The position numbers were made by a program, and so were the translations under genes. From an uncultured Erysipelotrichaceae bacterium (lineage in GTDB: Bacteria > Bacillota_I > Bacilli_A > RFN20 > CAG-826), in NCBI GenBank assembly GCA_902800355.1, contig CADCEE010000016.1, positions 1-46,998 on the forward strand: a stretch of DNA of 46,998 bases, read 5' to 3'. Of this stretch, positions 1 through 7,342 are shown piece after piece (within the stretch, counting starts at the first letter, position 1; the number at the start of each line of letters is the position of its first letter). The notes below the pieces were generated by a model. The model was given only the letters and a program-made list of their open reading frames with translations, had not been told where the DNA came from and made no database searches.

Positions 1-37
1 CTCCGATGATGCAAATTCTTTCTTTAGTATTTGCCAT
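1..37 (-). CDS. Start of a leftward gene, possibly a Rossmann-fold enzyme (partial)
   Basis: Only the first 12 codons lie in the window, reading M-A-N-T-K-E-R-I-C-I-I-G. The pattern of a charged start, then I-C-I-I-G, resembles the first beta strand and glycine turn of NAD(P)- or FAD-binding Rossmann proteins, but too little is visible to name it. The start is supported by AAGGAG about 7 nt upstream on the minus strand and by an extended -10 box (TG-T-TATAAT) at 69-74, which would give a leader of about 25 nt. Confidence 0.55.
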   Translation of the reverse strand, partial: MANTKERICIIG

Positions 38-68
38 CTTTATTCTCCTTGAATAAGTTTATACCTAA

Positions 69-77
69 ATTATAACA
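69..77 (-). promoter_or_regulatory. Extended -10 promoter for the leftward gene at 1-37
   Basis: On the minus strand the sequence TGTTATAAT gives a perfect TATAAT (69-74) with the TG of an extended -10. No convincing -35 is visible 17 nt upstream, as is common for extended -10 promoters. The predicted start of transcription is near 62, leaving room for the Shine-Dalgarno of the partial gene. Confidence 0.5.
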
Positions 78-108
78 CCTATTTTTTAAAATAGATTAAA
101 ATGTTTGT

Positions 109-507
109 ATGAATTCAAAATTAAGAAAGATTAATGTTGCTTTATTAGTTGCAGGTATATCCGCACTTATTTTTTATTTTATAGGGATGATATTTGGTTT
201 AGCTAAATTAATAATTCCCTTTGTCATTATTTTTGTTTGCATTGGTCTAGCTTTTTCGATTCCTTTTGCGATTTTATTAATTATAAAAAATAAAGGTGAT
301 CAAGCTATTAAAATTAAAAAAGAGTTGGCTAAAGAAAAAGAAACTAAGTCAATTGATTCAAATGGTTATTTTGATAAAGTCAAAAAAGAGAACGCAAAAT
401 ATCAAGATCCAGAAGATGAAGTCGTGGACTATGTTAACGGCGAAAAAGATTTTGATGAATTAAGCGTTGACGCTCAAATTGAATATTTTGAAGAGTGGGA
501 TGAATAA
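109..507 (+). CDS. Small two-helix membrane protein of unknown function
   Basis: A 132-residue protein I do not recognise. It has two closely spaced hydrophobic helices (about residues 11-31 and 34-59), a basic linker rich in Lys, and a strongly acidic C-terminal tail that ends in Trp-Asp-Glu and probably lies in the cytoplasm. No catalytic motif is visible. There is no Shine-Dalgarno before the ATG; a -10-like TAAAAT at 97-102 would start transcription at about the ATG, so it may be leaderless. It is 3 nt upstream of the Nudix gene and very likely co-transcribed with it. Confidence 0.7.
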   Translation: MNSKLRKINVALLVAGISALIFYFIGMIFGLAKLIIPFVIIFVCIGLAFSIPFAILLIIKNKGDQAIKIKKELAKEKETKSIDSNGYFDKVKKENAKYQDPEDEVVDYVNGEKDFDELSVDAQIEYFEEWDE

Positions 508-510
508 AAT

Positions 511-1071
511 ATGAAATTAATAGATTTAAAGCAAATCCATAAAGGCAAATTCCTATCATATTATGTCGCCTCTTATTTAAATAAAGATAATAAGATTAAA
601 GAATATGAGTTTATTTCTAGAGATCCTAATTTAACTATAAATAGTTTTGGTAAAAATGTCCCTGCAGGAGTGGGCTTAGTGCCGTTTAACAAAGATAAAA
701 CTAAGATTTTGTTACAGTCCGAATTTAGACTTGCCACTAATCACTATATTTATAACTTCCCTGCTGGATTAATTGATAAAGGTGAAACTGCAGAAGAAGC
801 AGCTAAAAGAGAATTAAAAGAAGAAACTGGATTAGATTTAATTTCTATAGAAGCAGTGTTACCACCAAGCTATGCTTCTCCTGGAACTAGTGATGAAGAG
901 ATGAAAATCGTTATTTGTCTAGTAGACGGGGAGATTCATGAATCTTGTTTTGTGGATGAAGAAATTCAAGCAAAGTGGCTCACTAAAGAAGAAGTTAAAA
1001 AGCTCCTAGAAGAAGGTGCCTATATGTCTGTTAGAACCCAGATGTTATTATATATGTGGGTCAACGAGTAA
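511..1071 (+). CDS. Nudix hydrolase, ADP-ribose pyrophosphatase-like
   Basis: The 186-residue protein carries a complete Nudix box at residues 86-108 (G86, E92, R100-E101, E104-E105, G107), the metal-binding signature of hydrolases that cleave nucleoside diphosphates linked to another moiety. Length, the N-terminal beta domain that precedes the Nudix fold, and a proline-rich stretch after the box (PPSYASPGTSDE) resemble the NudF/ADP-ribose pyrophosphatase group. It would act in the cytosol on ADP-ribose or similar metabolites; the exact substrate cannot be read from sequence. It follows the membrane protein by 3 nt and probably relies on translational coupling. Confidence 0.85.
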   Translation: MKLIDLKQIHKGKFLSYYVASYLNKDNKIKEYEFISRDPNLTINSFGKNVPAGVGLVPFNKDKTKILLQSEFRLATNHYIYNFPAGLIDKGETAEEAAKRELKEETGLDLISIEAVLPPSYASPGTSDEEMKIVICLVDGEIHESCFVDEEIQAKWLTKEEVKKLLEEGAYMSVRTQMLLYMWVNE

Positions 1072-1192
1072 AATGGACAAAATATCAATTTGTAAAGAAA
1101 ATTAACAAATATTTCTTAAGAGTATATAAAATCTTAACATAGTTAAAATTAAATAATTAATATAATGTAAAGTTTAGTTGACAAATATTTTG

Positions 1193-1221
1193 TTGACATT
1201 CTTTTTCTATAACCTTAGATT
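1193..1221 (+). promoter_or_regulatory. glnA promoter with tandem TTGACA hexamers
   Basis: A perfect -35 TTGACA at 1193-1198 is followed after 17 nt by TAGATT (1216-1221) as -10, predicting a transcript start near 1228 and a leader of about 21 nt carrying the GGGGGA Shine-Dalgarno. A second identical TTGACA lies 15 bp upstream (1178-1183) with no matching -10, so it may be an operator element or chance. The rest of the 1072-1248 gap is AT-rich and shows nothing else clear. Confidence 0.6.
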
Positions 1222-1248
1222 ATTTCCATGTTTGTTGGGGGAAAGTAT

Positions 1249-2583
1249 ATGAACAAGGAAACTATTAAATCATTAATTAAGGAAAAGAAGATTTCCTATA
1301 TTAGATTACAGTTCACCGATATGCTCGGGAACATTAAAGCGGTGGAAATTCCAGTTAGTAAAATTGATGATGCCTTAAACAATAAAATCATGTTTGATGG
1401 TTCTTCAATTGAAGGGTTTGTAAGAATTAAAGAAGCAGATATGTATCTACATCCAGATATTGATACTTTTTTAGTTTTACCATTTGAAGATGAAAAAGTT
1501 GGTGGAGTGGCGAGATTTATTTGTGATGTATATATGCCAGACGGCAAGCCTTTCGTGGGTGATCCTCGATATATCTTAAAAAAGCAAATTGAAAAGATGA
1601 ATAAAATGGGTATCGAACAAATGTTCGTCGGCTTTGAACCTGAATTCTATTTATTTAAATTAAATCCAGATGGTTCTACCTCTACTAGATTTAGCGATAA
1701 AGCTTCTTATTTTGATTTATCTCCATTTGATGGAGGAGAAAATATTAGAAGAGAAATCTCTTTAATGCTTGAAGAGATGGGATTTAATGTTCAAACTTCT
1801 CATCACGAAGTTGGTCCAGGACAAAATGAAATCACTTTTAAATATGCGGACGTTATAGAAGCTTGTGATAAAGTCCAAACTTTTAAACAAGTTGTAAAAG
1901 TGGTGGCTAGAAAAAACGGCTACTTAGCTTCCTTTATGCCTAAACCTTTAAATAAACAAGCCGGTAACGGGATGCACACGAACTGTTCTTTATATAATAA
2001 AGACGTAGGTGATTTATTCTATGGTCCAAAAGAGAATATGGAATTATCTATGATGTGTAAAAAGTGGATTACAGGGATATTAACTCACGCAAGAGAACTA
2101 AGTTTATTAACTAACCCAATTGTGAACTCATATAAACGCTTAGTTAGTGGCTATGAGGCTCCTATATATGCTTGTTGGAGTGATGCAAATAGAAGTTCAC
2201 TTATTAGAATTCCTGCTATTAGAGGCTTATCAACTAGAACCGAATTAAGAAATGTTGAGCCAACCGCGAATCCATATTTAGCATTAGCTGGTATATTAGC
2301 GTGCGGATTAAAAGGAATTAAAGAAATTAAAGATAAAGATATAATTGCTCCTGTTAGTGACAACTTATTCTCATTAAGTGAAGATGAAATTAAATCTAGA
2401 AAGATTAAGTGTCTTCCGGAAACTCTTCATGAGGCGATTGAAGAATTCAAAAATAGTGAAATCTTAAAAGAAACATTAGGTGAACATATATTTTATAAAT
2501 ATATTGAAGCCAAAGAAAAAGAGTGGAAAGAATATCACACCACTGTTAGTGAATTTGAAATTGAAAAATATTTGGAGAGATAA
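1249..2583 (+). CDS. glnA: Type I glutamine synthetase (GSI-alpha-like)
   Basis: Makes glutamine from glutamate, ammonia and ATP as a cytosolic dodecamer. The 444-residue sequence aligns along its whole length with Bacillus GlnA. It shows the beta-grasp N-terminus (YIRLQFTDMLG), the MFDGSSIEGF loop with the following V-R-I that holds the feedback-related Arg of the GSI-alpha group, the EPEFYLF metal site, the SHHEVGPGQ motif, the ATP-site segment KPLNKQAGNGMH, and the NRSSLIRIPA region. The adenylylation segment of GSI-beta is absent. An upstream in-frame ATG at 1228 coincides with the predicted transcript start, so I chose the ATG at 1249, which has GGGGGAAA at proper spacing. glmS follows after 2 nt, so glutamine producer and consumer share an operon. 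Confidence 0.96.
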   Translation: MNKETIKSLIKEKKISYIRLQFTDMLGNIKAVEIPVSKIDDALNNKIMFDGSSIEGFVRIKEADMYLHPDIDTFLVLPFEDEKVGGVARFICDVYMPDGKPFVGDPRYILKKQIEKMNKMGIEQMFVGFEPEFYLFKLNPDGSTSTRFSDKASYFDLSPFDGGENIRREISLMLEEMGFNVQTSHHEVGPGQNEITFKYADVIEACDKVQTFKQVVKVVARKNGYLASFMPKPLNKQAGNGMHTNCSLYNKDVGDLFYGPKENMELSMMCKKWITGILTHARELSLLTNPIVNSYKRLVSGYEAPIYACWSDANRSSLIRIPAIRGLSTRTELRNVEPTANPYLALAGILACGLKGIKEIKDKDIIAPVSDNLFSLSEDEIKSRKIKCLPETLHEAIEEFKNSEILKETLGEHIFYKYIEAKEKEWKEYHTTVSEFEIEKYLER

Positions 2584-2585
2584 CC

Positions 2586-4364
2586 ATGTGCGGAATAGTG
2601 GGAGTAATCGGATTAGATAATCCTCGAGAATACGTTTTAAACGGCTTAAAGACTTTAGATTATCGAGGATATGATTCAGCAGGACTTGCTTATTTAAATA
2701 AAAACGAAATCATTATTCATAAAGATGTTGGTAGTGTAGAACATTTAATGTCTATCACCCCGAAAAGTATTGTCGCTAATTTAATGATTGGTCATACTCG
2801 TTGGGCAACACATGGAGTCCCTAATAAAGAAAATACCCATCCTCATATCTCTTTTCATAAGACTATTTGTCTAGTCCATAATGGAGTGATTGAAAACTAT
2901 CGAGAAATCAAAGATTTTCTCATAGAAAAAGGTTATGAATTTTATGGACAAACCGATTCTGAGATTGTTGCGAATCTAATTGATTATCATTATCAAACTC
3001 GCGATATCTTAACTTCGATAAAAGAAGTGATGAAAGTTTTAAAAGGAAACTACGCGATCACATTTTTTGCTTATGATGATGAATCTAGTTTATATGTTAT
3101 GAAAAAGGGTTCTCCTTTAGTGATTGGAGAAGGAGATAATTTTAATCTAGTAGCATCTGACGCTTCTCCAATGATTAAGTTCACTAATTCTTTTATAGAA
3201 TTAAATGACTTTGAATTCGGGAAAGTCAGTAAAGACAAAGTCGAAATCTATAATCTAGATGGCGATAAAGTTAAAAAAGAAGAAATCCATAAAGATGTGG
3301 AATCTATTTCTCATGATTTAAAAGGCTATCCACATTATATGCTTAAAGAAATAGAAGAGATCGAAACTTCAGTTAATAAGATTATCGATACTTACTATAA
3401 AGATGATAAGTTCCTCTTTGACCCTAATCTTATTAAAGCTTTAAATGAGAGTGACCATATTATGTTTATCGCTTGTGGAACTTCTTATCACTCTTCTTTA
3501 GTGGGAGGAAGATATTTTGAATATGTTGATAAATCAACAAGTAAATATATCGCCTCTGAATGGGCCTTTCATCCAACCTTCCCAGGAAATAAGCCATTTA
3601 TTATATTAATTTCTCAATCTGGAGAGACCGCTGATTTAATCCATTGCTTGCAAATTATTAAAAAGCATAATTTAAATTCATTAGTCATTACTAATACGGG
3701 TGGATCAACCTTAGATAGAAACTGTAATTATTCGCTTTTGTTACACGCTGGAATTGAAGTTTCAGTTGCCTCTACTAAAGCCTATGTTGCTCAAGTAACA
3801 ATGTTAGCCTTATTATCATGCGCTTTAAAAAATGACACCAAAGTAGTTAATGATTTAAGAAATGCTGTAAAAATCTTTAACGTTATCAAAGATAACTATA
3901 AACCAAAAATAATTGCTCTAGCAGACGAATTAAAAGACAAAACTAATATCTTCTATCTAGGAAGAGGGTTCGACTATTTCCTCTCCTTAGAAGCCTCTTT
4001 GAAGCTCAAAGAAGTGAGTTATATCCATTCTGAAGCTGTTCCAGGAGGAGAACTTAAGCATGGTCCAATTGCCTTGATTGAAAAAGACACCCCTGTGATT
4101 GTCTTTATTACCGACCCAGAAACCGCTAGTGGAATGAGAGGTAATATTGAAGAAGTTAAAGCTCGTGGAGCCAAAGTCTATGTTATCTCTATTAATAAGC
4201 TATCTAAAGAAGAAGACACCATCGTGGTGCCTAATTATGCATATTATTTAAGTAGTGTCGCTATTTCTGCAGTGGCATTTTATCTAGCTTATTATGTTTC
4301 TTTAGCTAAAGGCTTAAATGTTGATAAACCAAGAAACCTCGCTAAAAGCGTGACTGTAGAATAA
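2586..4364 (+). CDS. glmS: Glutamine-fructose-6-phosphate aminotransferase
   Basis: Converts fructose-6-phosphate and glutamine to glucosamine-6-phosphate, the entry step to UDP-GlcNAc and peptidoglycan. The 592-residue protein begins MCGIVGVIG, leaving Cys1 as the glutaminase nucleophile after Met removal. GHTRWATHG follows in the N-terminal amidotransferase domain, then two SIS sugar-isomerase domains (ACGTSYHSS; SQSGETADL; HSEAVPGGELKHGP) and the C-terminal NLAKSVTVE tail. It sits 2 nt after glnA with GGAG as Shine-Dalgarno, so there is no space for a glmS ribozyme. Its stop directly abuts the stop of the convergent hydrolase gene, and no terminator fits between them. Confidence 0.97.
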   Translation: MCGIVGVIGLDNPREYVLNGLKTLDYRGYDSAGLAYLNKNEIIIHKDVGSVEHLMSITPKSIVANLMIGHTRWATHGVPNKENTHPHISFHKTICLVHNGVIENYREIKDFLIEKGYEFYGQTDSEIVANLIDYHYQTRDILTSIKEVMKVLKGNYAITFFAYDDESSLYVMKKGSPLVIGEGDNFNLVASDASPMIKFTNSFIELNDFEFGKVSKDKVEIYNLDGDKVKKEEIHKDVESISHDLKGYPHYMLKEIEEIETSVNKIIDTYYKDDKFLFDPNLIKALNESDHIMFIACGTSYHSSLVGGRYFEYVDKSTSKYIASEWAFHPTFPGNKPFIILISQSGETADLIHCLQIIKKHNLNSLVITNTGGSTLDRNCNYSLLLHAGIEVSVASTKAYVAQVTMLALLSCALKNDTKVVNDLRNAVKIFNVIKDNYKPKIIALADELKDKTNIFYLGRGFDYFLSLEASLKLKEVSYIHSEAVPGGELKHGPIALIEKDTPVIVFITDPETASGMRGNIEEVKARGAKVYVISINKLSKEEDTIVVPNYAYYLSSVAISAVAFYLAYYVSLAKGLNVDKPRNLAKSVTVE

Positions 4365-5288
4365 CTATTCTAAAAATTCATCGACCACTCGTTTATATCT
4401 TTCGGTGTCGGTCATAAAAGAGACGCCATGGTCTGTTTTAGGGAAGAGTTCATAACGAACTTTTTCTTTGTTATCTAAATAGATTTGATAAGAGAATTTG
4501 TGATTAATAACGTGATCATCATCTCCGTGGATTATAAGCGCTTTAGCTTTACTATTTTTAAGAGCTTTAGAAGCGTTATCTTTAGTTAAAGAAGCATGAG
4601 ATATTAATAATGAACTTAGTTTAGTTAATGGCCAAATTAGCCAAACCTTTAATTTGAGTTTTCTCATAAATGAGACTAGGACCTCACTAGATGTGTTATA
4701 TGGACAATCACATATTAATTTCACTGGTTCATTGATATATTGAGAGGCGAATAATATTGACGCTGCCCCCATAGAAATACCCGCTAAAATGATTTCTTTA
4801 TCTTCTCCTAGTTCTTTTTTAGCAAAGCTAATCCAGGATAAAACATCTTTCTTTTCTTTATAACCGAAGGTAATAGAGTGACCTTTAGATTCTCCATGTC
4901 CTCTTTCATCAATAAGTAAGACGTTATAGCCTTTTTTAATCATATACATTCCAAAACCGGAAAAATCTCTTCTAGCGGTTCCTCTATAGCCGTGAAACAA
5001 TATAACTACTCGTTTACTAGAAGGATTTCTATATAATCTGGAATGTAATTTTTTATGATCATAACTAGTAGTGTACACATGTTCACAAGGAACATTACAA
5101 ATATCGCTAATTAGCTTATTTATGATATCGGTCAAACCTAGAAATTGTGTAGATTCCGTGAGTTGAAAATCATTATCTTGCCCTTTTTTAGGAGTGTAGA
5201 AAATAATGTTATGAATAAAGAAAATTGCAAATAAAAATAGAAGTAAAATTAACCCTAAAACACCTAGACTAATCCATAATGCGATCAT
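4365..5288 (-). CDS. Membrane-anchored alpha/beta hydrolase
   Basis: The 307-residue protein has an N-terminal transmembrane anchor (about residues 4-26) followed by an alpha/beta-hydrolase domain. The nucleophile elbow is G-I-S172-M-G, the oxyanion region is F-H-G-Y-R-G (about 98-103), the likely acid is in the D256-D-D258 cluster and the likely catalytic His is H287 in T-D-H-G. It resembles uncharacterised serine hydrolases and peptidases of Bacillota; the substrate is unknown. Transcribed alone and leftward. A good promoter (TTGATT, 17 nt, GATAAT) lies so close that transcription would begin at the ATG, and no Shine-Dalgarno is present, so the mRNA is probably leaderless. Confidence 0.85.
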   Translation of the reverse strand: MIALWISLGVLGLILLLFLFAIFFIHNIIFYTPKKGQDNDFQLTESTQFLGLTDIINKLISDICNVPCEHVYTTSYDHKKLHSRLYRNPSSKRVVILFHGYRGTARRDFSGFGMYMIKKGYNVLLIDERGHGESKGHSITFGYKEKKDVLSWISFAKKELGEDKEIILAGISMGAASILFASQYINEPVKLICDCPYNTSSEVLVSFMRKLKLKVWLIWPLTKLSSLLISHASLTKDNASKALKNSKAKALIIHGDDDHVINHKFSYQIYLDNKEKVRYELFPKTDHGVSFMTDTERYKRVVDEFLE

Positions 5289-5294
5289 ACATTT

Positions 5295-5323
5295 ATTATC
5301 TAAAAATGTAGTTATATAATCAA
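5295..5323 (-). promoter_or_regulatory. Promoter of the alpha/beta hydrolase gene (leaderless layout)
   Basis: Read on the minus strand: TTGATT (5318-5323), 17-nt spacer, GATAAT (5295-5300). The expected start, about 7 nt downstream, falls at 5288, the A of the ATG. It is divergent from the glyA promoter. Confidence 0.6.
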
Positions 5324-5340
5324 CAAAATAAATTTATTTA

Positions 5341-5370
5341 TTGTTTATCTATTATTCACCTCTCTATAAT
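5341..5370 (+). promoter_or_regulatory. glyA promoter
   Basis: TTGTTT (5341-5346), 18-nt spacer and a perfect TATAAT (5365-5370). The predicted start near 5377 leaves a leader of about 16 nt that contains the Shine-Dalgarno AAAGGTGA. It lies back-to-back with the hydrolase promoter in a gap of 104 nt. Confidence 0.6.
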
Positions 5371-5392
5371 ATTTGCTAAAAGGTGAAAGACT

Positions 5393-6601
5393 ATGGAAGA
5401 TATTATTAGATTAATTGAATTAGAAAAAGATAGACAAAATAACGGAATTGAACTCATCGCTAGTGAGAATTATTGCTCAAAAGAAGTAAGAAAAATGGCG
5501 GGATCAATTCTTACTAATAAATACGCGGAAGGCTATCCAGGAAGACGCTATTATGGTGGCTGCGAATTCGTTGATGAAATTGAACGCATCGCTATTAAAG
5601 AGGCTTGTGAATTATTTGAATGTAAATTTGCTAATGTGCAACCTCATAGCGGTAGCCAAGCTAATGCTGCAGCCTATAGAGCCTTAATGCCTAGTGGGGG
5701 CAAAGTCTTATCTTTAGTTCTTAATGATGGGGGTCATTTAACACACGGCTCTCCTGTTTCTTTTTCTAGTAACTTTTATACCTTTGTTCATTATCCGTTA
5801 GATAAAAATGGAAGAATGGATTATGAAACATTAAAAGAGATTGCTCTAAAAGAGCATCCAGATGTTATTTTATCTGGCTTTAGTGCTTTCCCTTATGAAA
5901 TTGATTTTAAAAAGATCAGAGAAATATGTGATGAAGTTGGTTGTCTTATGATGGTGGATATGGCCCATATTGCAGGACTTGTCGCTGCTAAAAAACATAT
6001 GTCTCCTGTTCCTTATGCTGATATTGTAACTTCTACTACTCATAAAACCTTAAGAGGTCCTAGAGGCGGATTAATTTTAACTAATAGTAGTGAACTCATT
6101 AAAAAGATTAATTCTGCGGTTTTCCCATTTTATCAAGGCGGACCTTTAGAGCATATTATCGCCGCTAAAGCGGTGTGCTTTAAAGAAGCCAAGAAACCAG
6201 AATTTAGAAAATACGTGGAATCCTTAATGGAAAACACTAAGGTTTGTTCTCAAACACTTAAAGAACTAGGAGCGTTAGCCACTGATACAGAGAATCATTT
6301 ATTTTTACTTAATACTTTAGATTCCTTTGGAATTACAGGTTTAGAAGCCCAAAAGAAACTTGAAAGTATTGGAGTAACTACAAACAAGAATATGATTCCA
6401 GGAGATAAATTATCTCCAAAAGAAACATCAGGCTTAAGAATTGGTTTTGCCGCAGTTACTACTAGAGGCTGCTCAAGTAGTGATGCTAAAGAAATCGCTA
6501 CCCTAATTTATAACTACTTAAGTGGTAGAATTAGCGAAGAAGAAGCAAAAAAGGTAGTTAAAAAACTAACTTCTAGTTGGAAAGATATCGAGGAAATTTA
6601 A
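5393..6601 (+). CDS. glyA: Serine hydroxymethyltransferase
   Basis: PLP enzyme interconverting serine plus tetrahydrofolate with glycine plus 5,10-methylene-tetrahydrofolate; main source of one-carbon units. The 402-residue length is typical. Visible family motifs are ELIASENYCS near the N-terminus, YAEGYPGRRYYGGCE, the LxHGSPVxFS segment, the DMAHIAGL PLP-phenol contact region, and the PLP lysine K218 in T-T-H-K-T-L-R-G-P-R-G-G. The start is fixed by AAAGGTGA upstream. It is followed after 2 nt by a four-helix membrane protein, forming a two-gene unit closed by the terminator at 7129. Confidence 0.97.
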   Translation: MEDIIRLIELEKDRQNNGIELIASENYCSKEVRKMAGSILTNKYAEGYPGRRYYGGCEFVDEIERIAIKEACELFECKFANVQPHSGSQANAAAYRALMPSGGKVLSLVLNDGGHLTHGSPVSFSSNFYTFVHYPLDKNGRMDYETLKEIALKEHPDVILSGFSAFPYEIDFKKIREICDEVGCLMMVDMAHIAGLVAAKKHMSPVPYADIVTSTTHKTLRGPRGGLILTNSSELIKKINSAVFPFYQGGPLEHIIAAKAVCFKEAKKPEFRKYVESLMENTKVCSQTLKELGALATDTENHLFLLNTLDSFGITGLEAQKKLESIGVTTNKNMIPGDKLSPKETSGLRIGFAAVTTRGCSSSDAKEIATLIYNYLSGRISEEEAKKVVKKLTSSWKDIEEI

Positions 6602-6603
6602 AT

Positions 6604-7107
6604 ATGCCAGATAAAGAGAAATTATTAAAAAAATATAAATTTATATTCTTTTTAGAATATCTTGCTATATTCGCTATATTAGCTTTAGTAGGATTTTTAA
6701 GAGCATTCAATATCATGGAATATAGCGAAACTCGTTTACTTGTTTATAACATCATTACTTTAATTGGTGTGGCGTATATTATCTTTGATTTATATTGGAA
6801 TCTTAGACCCGCTAAAAGAAAGGATTTCTCTTTAGTGGATAAGTTACCTCCATTAGTGATTGCTACGTTTTTATTAGTGTTTGATATTTTAGTCTTATCT
6901 AAATCAGTTACTAATCCTAACTTCATTAAATATTCAGTATGTGGAGTTTTATTTACCGTAGCAGCGTATTCTTTATTCCTAGGATTTTATCACTACAAGA
7001 AACCTCAAAAAATGTTATATGAGGCTGTTGAAGAAGCCTATCAAGAACAGCTAAAAGAAATCGAGGAAGAGAACAAAAAGAAAGAAGAAGATAAACCTCA
7101 AGAATAG
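6604..7107 (+). CDS. Four-helix membrane protein of unknown function
   Basis: A 167-residue protein not recognised as any named family. It has four hydrophobic helices (about residues 10-33, 43-65, 80-102 and 109-130) and a highly charged Lys/Glu C-terminal tail that is likely cytoplasmic and helical. I chose the ATG at 6604 because GAGGAAA precedes it at good spacing; a longer in-frame reading would overlap glyA. Co-transcription with glyA is likely, but no functional link is visible. Confidence 0.75.
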   Translation: MPDKEKLLKKYKFIFFLEYLAIFAILALVGFLRAFNIMEYSETRLLVYNIITLIGVAYIIFDLYWNLRPAKRKDFSLVDKLPPLVIATFLLVFDILVLSKSVTNPNFIKYSVCGVLFTVAAYSLFLGFYHYKKPQKMLYEAVEEAYQEQLKEIEEENKKKEEDKPQE

Positions 7108-7128
7108 GTAAAAACTTCATGTAAATAG

Positions 7129-7152
7129 GGCAATCAAGCGATTGCCTTTTTT
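7129..7152 (+). terminator. Intrinsic terminator after the glyA unit
   Basis: Stem GGCAATC (7129-7135) with GATTGCC (7140-7146), a 4-nt loop, then TTTTTT. Confidence 0.9.
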
Positions 7153-7163
7153 ATTAATTAAAT

Positions 7164-7225
7164 ATCAAGATAATACAAAAATAGCATCAAGATTAATTTA
7201 AAAAATATTTAGATAGAATCAAGAT
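7164..7225 (+). repeat. Three direct repeats ATCAAGAT upstream of the HTH-glmM promoter
   Basis: ATCAAGAT occurs at 7164-7171, 7186-7193 and 7218-7225. The starts are 22 and 32 bp apart, close to two and three turns of DNA, so the copies face about the same side of the helix. Copies two and three share a longer core: ATAG, then C or A, then ATCAAGATT, then AATTTAAA, with one T inserted in copy three. They end 34 bp before the likely -35 at 7260. Inference: operator sites, perhaps for the HTH domain of the next gene. Confidence 0.55.
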
Positions 7226-7259
7226 TTAATTTAAATTTTTATCTATATGTAAACAAAAC

Positions 7260-7287
7260 TTAACAAAAAAATATTTTGCTATATTAT
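7260..7287 (+). promoter_or_regulatory. Likely promoter and short hairpin leader of the HTH-glmM operon
   Basis: TTAACA (7260-7265), 16-nt spacer and TATTAT (7282-7287) predict a start near 7294 and a leader of about 48 nt. The leader holds a small hairpin, GCAAC-TTCT-GTTGC-like, around 7313-7328, just before the Shine-Dalgarno GAGGA. No known riboswitch is recognised in it. Confidence 0.45.
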
Positions 7288-7342
7288 ATGAAAGTGCTAA
7301 TATTTTTCCGTTCGCAACTTCTGGTTGCACGAGGATTTGAAT

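Noticed and set aside
1166-1183. GlnR-type operator (TGTNA-N7-TNACA) before glnA
   Set aside because: TGTAA and TGACA are present but 8 nt apart rather than 7, and no second site is found; too weak to call.
1228-1248. glnA starting at ATG 1228
   Set aside because: It coincides with the predicted transcript start and adds seven residues not in the family; ATG 1249 has the Shine-Dalgarno and the normal N-terminus.
2550-2590. A glmS ribozyme or riboswitch before glmS
   Set aside because: Only 2 nt separate glnA and glmS, and no ribozyme core is visible.
7325-7342. Longer start for the HTH-glmM gene
   Set aside because: The extra codons contain the Shine-Dalgarno region; the HTH domain begins at the ATG at 7343.
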